Under the pieces are notes generated by a model. The model had not been told where the DNA came from and made no database searches. It worked only from the letters and a program-made list of their open reading frames with translations. DNA of 64,000 bases from Anas platyrhynchos (Eukaryota > Chordata > Aves > Anseriformes > Anatidae): the NCBI RefSeq assembly GCF_047663525.1, contig NC_092587.1, forward strand, positions 196,289,501 to 196,353,500. The letters run 5' to 3'. Positions 61,001 through 64,000 of this stretch are shown here, one piece after another (the first letter of the stretch is position 1; the number at the start of each line of letters is the position of its first letter). Made by a program: the position numbers and the translations under genes.

Positions 61001-64000
61001 GAGAACTACTTCTTTTCCTTAATCTAAATAATTTTGTAATTTGTATGGTTCTAAGAAAAATACAGTTTTATAGTTAATACATAGTCTTTCCATAATTTCA
61101 TAAAGAAGATTAAAAGAACAGTCATATAAAAAGCCATCCAGCCACCAGCCACCGTCACCAGAAAAAACAGTCTTAAGGGCTGTTAATCTGAAAAACTTCA
61201 GTGGTAAACATAATCATTGAATAGAAATATTCAAATATTCAAAATATTTCAAGTCACTTAAAATTAGGGTAGATCTTAAGAGTTGTGACTGTAAACAACA
61301 GTCCAATTTTATTGCAGGGTAGTTCCTGTGAGTTTGAAGTAAAGTAGAGTAATCAGCATGGATTAATATTAATATTCAGACAAATGTTTTGAGTGCCTTC
61401 TTTTTTGTTCTTTTTCTTGAACAACAGGGAAAACAACTACAGTGAATAATTTTTACTTCTTGCTCTCTTTTCGATTGCTGCTTCAGGTTCAGAATTTTTC
61501 ATCTAAATTCACCTAGTTTAAATAAAAACTTGTTTAACAAGCTCTAGTATAACAGGTCTTGTATTTGTATTTACATTCCTATTTATACTGTATTTGAATT
61601 TCCTTTTCTATCGTACCAGACCTTGTATGTTCATGACTGATCTTTAAGGCAGTATCGTACCAAATAAGTAGAACTCCAGAATTACTAAAGTTGTTGCTCT
61701 TTTTCTTTGCATGAAGAATTACCAAAATAAAAGTATACTGTTTAATACGCTTTTATAAAAATTTTCCTTTTTAACAATGGAATTGTTGGTCCCAAAAAGG
61801 TAGATGAGTTTTTATAATTATGCCTAAATTGGCATATTCCTTGAATTTTAAAAAATAAGAATTTATTTGCAAGTGAAATTAAATCAAATGTTTGCTAACA
61901 TACACAAATACAAGTCTTAGCTTTCCTAATATCTGCTTTGGTATTTTAAACCAACTAAAATCTTCCCCTTTTAGCAAAACGTGATACAAAAGGACTTTCA
62001 GACTACTAAATGAGGACTGCAGATTCAAGGCCTTACTAAAGCACTGCTGAGCTTAGTAGATTTTCAGCACTGTAATTATTTCCTGAATACTAGAATTTGC
62101 TGTATATATTCCAAGCACTCATTTTTCATACTGCATAATTAATCAAATGATAGCATTGTGTTACATTATTTTCACATTTCAATCTTGAATAAGGTCATTC
62201 TCAAATTAGCTGGATCAGACAGTTTCACAGTAGCGATATATTTAGTCAACAATGGTTGTATAACCCATTTATTATTCTTGTAGTAGCGCGTGTTGGCAGC
62301 TATGCTGAAGTCCAAGGCCTAGCAGCTTTTCTGATGACAAAGACTCTTCCATGTAGAAGAGACATCAACATTTATGTGTCCTATATCCTTCAGTGTAACA
62401 GAGAAGATAGGCAAATTCAAAATATATATCCTAAAATTCTGCTTAATTGCAGCTTAAGTATTATGAAAGTACTTAAAATCTATTAGATCTTAATTTTTTT
62501 GATTGAGAAGTTCTCTAAGTATGTAAACTATCTACAGCATAAATTTACATAAATCTAAATCATGAGTCTCTAAGTCTTCACAATGCTTAACAGCTAGGTA
62601 ACTAGTTCACGCTTAGTTTCCACTAGTTTCCTCTGTTTACTTTCCCTACAAGACATAGTGTAGTAAATGCTTGAAGCACACAGTACTTTATCATGCTTTC
62701 TGCAAAGGATAGCAGATATTTTTTTTTTCCTGATCCTTCTATGCTACATGAGACTAGTGGTTAGACTGTTCTCCTAATATGGGGGAGACTCAGTTTAGTA
62801 ATCTTCCAAAATCTCTCCAAACAGAATCTGAACCAGAGTCTTCCCAAGTTATTTTTCTACATACTATACTATATATTAATTTTCATCAGGCACTGTAATT
62901 CCTCCTTTTGAAGTTTCACTTTACATAGGATCCTAGAAAATCTATTAGATAAGCAAGGAAGAAGAAAGGAAAATGAGTACAGCTAGAGATTAGATTGCTC
63001 CGTTATCAGAGGTGAGACTGGATCCAAGTTTCTGAGCCAGCGAATGTACCCATCAGTATTTAAGAAGCCACCGTATAGAGGCACAGTCTATACATGCCAT
63101 TTCTCTGTGCTAGCTAATTCTCCTATTGGCCCAGTAAATATTTGGTTATTCCACAGGTCACAAAGTAACCGCAAACAATGACAAGTCAAGGCTGGGAATT
63201 CTGATCAGAGATCAGCATCTTCCGGTATCCATGAATAAGTCAGCTAAAATCCCTTCTGTGTCTGGATGGATAGGAAATGTAACTGAATCCTATCCTCAGC
63301 GTCACACATTATCTAGTCCCCCACTCAGTATATTGGATTCTGCGGACTGTATTTTTCAGTGCCTTATCCTTCCTAATGTGTGACCTAGGAGAATCAGACA
63401 CTGAGACCTAGGCTGTGGATTGCCTCAGGCACATAGGTGCTGACAAGATATGTGTATAACAAGCAATTTTTCAACCCTAAATCCATTTTCTATCTAGCCC
63501 TACACAATCAAAGATGTCCTGAAGTCCATAAACCTAAATTAATGGTAGGTATCATGTGACAATATCCTGCATATGTAAAATCTCTGATGCCTCAATGGAT
63601 ACTATTCAGTTTAAATATATTAATCAGGAAGGAAGTAAAATTTATCTGTAGATACATTTATGAAGCAAATTCTATCTATTACCTCTTAAAGCTACTAAAA
63701 ACATTACTAAAACTTGAGTGAGGGAACAAAACCTGGATATCAAACTACGCACCTTCTCTTGCCAGTTGAAGACAATTTTATAATTTTTGTAGAATAAGCA
63801 GAAATTTAAAGTTTTGACTTAAATCCACAAATTATTTCTAAATGGATATTAAAAGTAGAATATAATGACAAAGTATTCTTACCTCCAATTTCTTGCTTAA
63901 GTTACTCAATTCAATTGGTGTCTCTAGGCTTTCCTCACATTTTCCTCTACTTTGAAGATCTTTTTGTTTTAACTGGTGTAACCATAGCTTTTCATAACTA
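36842..64000 (-). CDS. DEUP1: DEUP1 (CCDC67), deuterosome assembly protein 1, partial, 10 exons
   Basis: Ten exons read right to left: 63883-64000 (cut by the window edge), 60852-60965, 58261-58473, 54286-54422, 53519-53624, 51745-51942, 50681-50767, 48501-48700, 42554-42851 and 36842-37012. Joined, they give 546 codons plus a stop, all in phase. The product matches human DEUP1 along its length as I remember it, most strongly at EISDLTEELHQKEITIAT, DAQQKLLSEKCN and NEIA..RNRLQEENLKL. DEUP1 is a paralogue of CEP63. It builds the deuterosome and recruits CEP152 for mass centriole amplification in multiciliated cells. Most of the protein here is predicted coiled coil. All introns are GT-AG with no internal stops. 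About 100 N-terminal residues and the promoter lie beyond the window. Confidence 0.95.
37013..42553 (-). other. DEUP1: DEUP1 last intron (about 5.5 kb)
   Basis: AT-rich intron with no exon or transposon recognised. An A run lies near 37793-37806. Open frames here match nothing I know and would break the phase if spliced in. Confidence 0.7.
42554..42851 (-). CDS. DEUP1: DEUP1 penultimate exon, divergent low-complexity segment
   Basis: Acceptor TATTTTAG, donor TCA|GTAAGTA. It encodes 99 full codons plus the shared Arg codon at its start. The product is Ser-, Gly- and His-rich and not coiled coil (SGCHRNHSPTSYGQG, then DDKSPSSPVGYP, LFSEKGTTGGLL). It resembles the human protein only loosely and appears longer than the corresponding human segment. 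Splice sites, phase and the open frame support it as a real exon. Its sequence alone would not identify the gene. Confidence 0.88.
43444..43493. repeat. Two-copy tandem duplication, 25-base period
   Basis: Two adjacent copies begin CACTGGAAATTAATAA and differ at only a few positions near their 3' ends. The duplication is local and recent-looking, within a DEUP1 intron. Confidence 0.75.
46907..46924. repeat. Poly(A) tract
   Basis: Eighteen A residues on the + strand, within a DEUP1 intron. Simple repeat. Confidence 0.85.
48501..48700 (-). CDS. DEUP1: DEUP1 internal exon (conserved LE.EN.RLQN helix)
   Basis: Acceptor CTTTCACAG, donor GAG|GTAATAT. It encodes 66 codons and two bases of the next. 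The product includes SIDLSNKEHG, SIHKLEHENVRLQNSLVKLQ and YGETEHSYQASSKMQ. It aligns with the human segment that reads SMDFTNRE...SINKLQYENERL as I know it. Confidence 0.95.
48701..50680 (-). other. DEUP1: DEUP1 intron (about 2.0 kb)
   Basis: AT-rich, no exon recognised. A small TA/CA dinucleotide tract lies at about 49881-49915. Confidence 0.7.
50681..50767 (-). CDS. DEUP1: DEUP1 internal exon (29 codons)
   Basis: Acceptor CTTTTCCTAG, donor ATG|GTAATTC. It is a short exon of 29 codons, VLDFNYKVVKSENTHLKELI and so on. It matches the human YKAVRTENTHLKGMM segment. It begins and ends on codon boundaries, so skipping it would keep the frame. Confidence 0.94.
50768..51744 (-). other. DEUP1: DEUP1 intron (about 1.0 kb)
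   Basis: No exon recognised. Contains short A/T runs and a tiny array of AGTCTACT-like units at about 51232-51272. Confidence 0.7.
51745..51942 (-). CDS. DEUP1: DEUP1 internal exon, most conserved coiled coil
   Basis: Acceptor TTTGCTACAG, donor CAG|GTATGCA, 66 codons, both ends on codon boundaries. The product has SEQERTRTEISDLTEELHQK, EITIATIMEKASLLERQ and LKMELQIKDKLLAKQQ. This is the segment most nearly identical to human DEUP1 and the best single anchor for the identification. Continuous heptad-like spacing of Leu and Ile indicates coiled coil. Confidence 0.97.
51943..53518 (-). other. DEUP1: DEUP1 intron (about 1.6 kb)
   Basis: AT-rich, no exon recognised. A CT/T-rich tract at 53415-53467 lies just downstream of the donor at 53517-53518 in genomic position, inside the intron. 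Confidence 0.7.
53415..53467. repeat. CT/T-rich low-complexity tract
   Basis: TCTCTC units mixed with T runs, in a DEUP1 intron close to the donor of the exon at 53519. Simple repeat. Confidence 0.8.
53519..53624 (-). CDS. DEUP1: DEUP1 internal exon (35 codons plus one base)
   Basis: Acceptor ATTTAAAG after a T-rich tract, donor AAG|GTACGTC. The first base completes a Lys codon begun in the previous exon. Product: HQSSSVQLTEQPENK, then LLLLAQSQESQQEVLNK. The match to human is modest but collinear, ending in the conserved LNK. The acceptor is the weakest in the set. It is chosen because it gives the required phase. Confidence 0.88.
53625..54285 (-). other. DEUP1: DEUP1 intron (661 bases)
   Basis: The shortest DEUP1 intron in the window. 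It contains two A-rich tracts with AAAAC units (53641-53669 and about 53751-53791). On the gene's own strand these are T-rich, and the first may serve as the polypyrimidine tract of the next acceptor. Confidence 0.75.
54286..54422 (-). CDS. DEUP1: DEUP1 internal exon (45 codons plus two bases)
   Basis: Acceptor TTCTTCTTTAG, donor AAA|GTATGTG. Product: NMEASFSEMKKELQSRDALW, then ECQQLHTELLKIREMQ. It matches human MEAGLSEVKSELQSRDDLL...LHRELLKI as I know it. The exon ends two bases into a Lys codon. Confidence 0.94.
54423..58260 (-). other. DEUP1: DEUP1 intron (about 3.8 kb)
   Basis: AT-rich, no exon recognised. It contains T runs near 55638 and 56580, a GT dinucleotide patch (about 55873-55888) and an imperfect CAR triplet repeat (about 56034-56062). 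An open frame over the triplet repeat is not supported by any match. Confidence 0.7.
56034..56062. repeat. Imperfect CAG/CAA/TAG triplet repeat
   Basis: About nine triplets of the form CAG, CAA, TAG or ATA in a DEUP1 intron. Short and interrupted. Confidence 0.65.
58261..58473 (-). CDS. DEUP1: DEUP1 internal exon (71 codons)
   Basis: Acceptor GTTTTATAG, donor CAG|GTAATGA, both ends on codon boundaries. Product: KQTKSYQFQISNKKQNQEE, then EKLKAAVNEIAIHRNRL and QEENLKLQEDLKMFQKQCQ. It aligns closely with the human NEIALSRNKLQDEN...ELKMYQRQCQ segment. The middle (VITYGHPASEKDEL) is variable. Confidence 0.96.
58474..60851 (-). other. DEUP1: DEUP1 intron (about 2.4 kb)
   Basis: AT-rich, no exon or transposon recognised. 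Short A and T runs only. Confidence 0.7.
60852..60965 (-). CDS. DEUP1: DEUP1 internal exon (38 codons)
   Basis: Acceptor TGTCTTTCAG, donor CAG|GTAAAAT, both ends on codon boundaries. Product: EFKAKSREWDKKGTICQNH, then LIYLDAQQKLLSEKCNLFQ. It is nearly collinear with the human EFRAKSREWDK...DAQQKLLSEKCN segment. Confidence 0.96.
60966..63882 (-). other. DEUP1: DEUP1 intron (about 2.9 kb)
   Basis: AT-rich, no exon recognised. Nothing in it resembles a mobile element I know. Confidence 0.7.
63883..64000 (-). CDS. DEUP1: DEUP1 exon, cut by the window edge
   Basis: Donor GAG|GTAAGAA (GT at 63881-63882). Thirty-nine full codons are visible, SYEKLWLHQLKQKDLQSRG and then PIELSNLSKKLE. They match human FEKLRLHQMKQ...FELSNLNQKLE. 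The acceptor lies beyond position 64000. By comparison with human, the first residue here is near position 107 of the protein. Confidence 0.93.

Noticed and set aside
1-64000. CRISPR arrays, bacterial-type operons, tRNA or rRNA genes, endogenous retroviral genes
   Set aside because: I looked for these on both strands and saw no regular spacer arrays, cloverleaf-like genes with A and B boxes, or retroviral gag/pol/env motifs. A covariance-model or RepeatMasker run could still reveal weak cases.

Overview
This is vertebrate nuclear DNA, and almost certainly from a bird. The evidence is several copies of the avian-type CR1 retrotransposon with its characteristic 3' end, multi-exon genes with GT-AG introns, a CpG-island promoter, and proteins clearly recognisable as vertebrate. 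There are no bacterial operons, ribosome binding sites or CRISPR arrays. Nearly all open frames over 60 codons are chance frames in introns, in the CpG island or in CR1 copies. The real coding content is small.

Two genes are present and they converge tail to tail. SMCO4 is on the + strand. A CpG island at about 2.86-3.74 kb is its likely promoter and first exon. After about 24.4 kb of intron comes a single exon (28119 onward) that carries the complete 59-codon reading frame (28251-28430) and a 3' UTR with two candidate poly(A) signals. DEUP1 (CCDC67, the deuterosome assembly protein) is on the - strand. Ten exons run from the right edge (64000) down to the stop codon at 36842. Nine are complete and the rightmost is cut by the window edge. 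Together they encode 546 residues, and about 100 N-terminal residues lie beyond position 64000. Every junction has GT-AG ends, the phases chain without a break and there is no internal stop, so the gene looks functional. The same pair in the same convergent arrangement is known from human 11q21.

Layout: 1-2.8 kb is upstream intergenic sequence; 2.86-3.74 kb is the CpG island; about 3.75-28.1 kb is SMCO4 intron, with two CR1 copies and two CpG-richer patches; 28.1-29.2 kb is the SMCO4 terminal exon; 29.2-36.8 kb is the intergenic tail-to-tail gap, with four CR1 pieces; 36.8-64 kb is DEUP1. The DEUP1 half is visibly AT-richer and I found no CR1 in it.

The two genes have unrelated known roles: a tiny membrane protein, and a coiled-coil scaffold for mass centriole production in multiciliated cells. 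I found no sign of an undescribed multi-gene system. The observations worth a second look are a poorly conserved and apparently long DEUP1 exon, a very short candidate DEUP1 3' UTR, a G-quadruplex-type minisatellite in the SMCO4 promoter, a CR1 with an open tail frame just before the SMCO4 coding exon, a rearranged CR1, and a few candidate regulatory patches.
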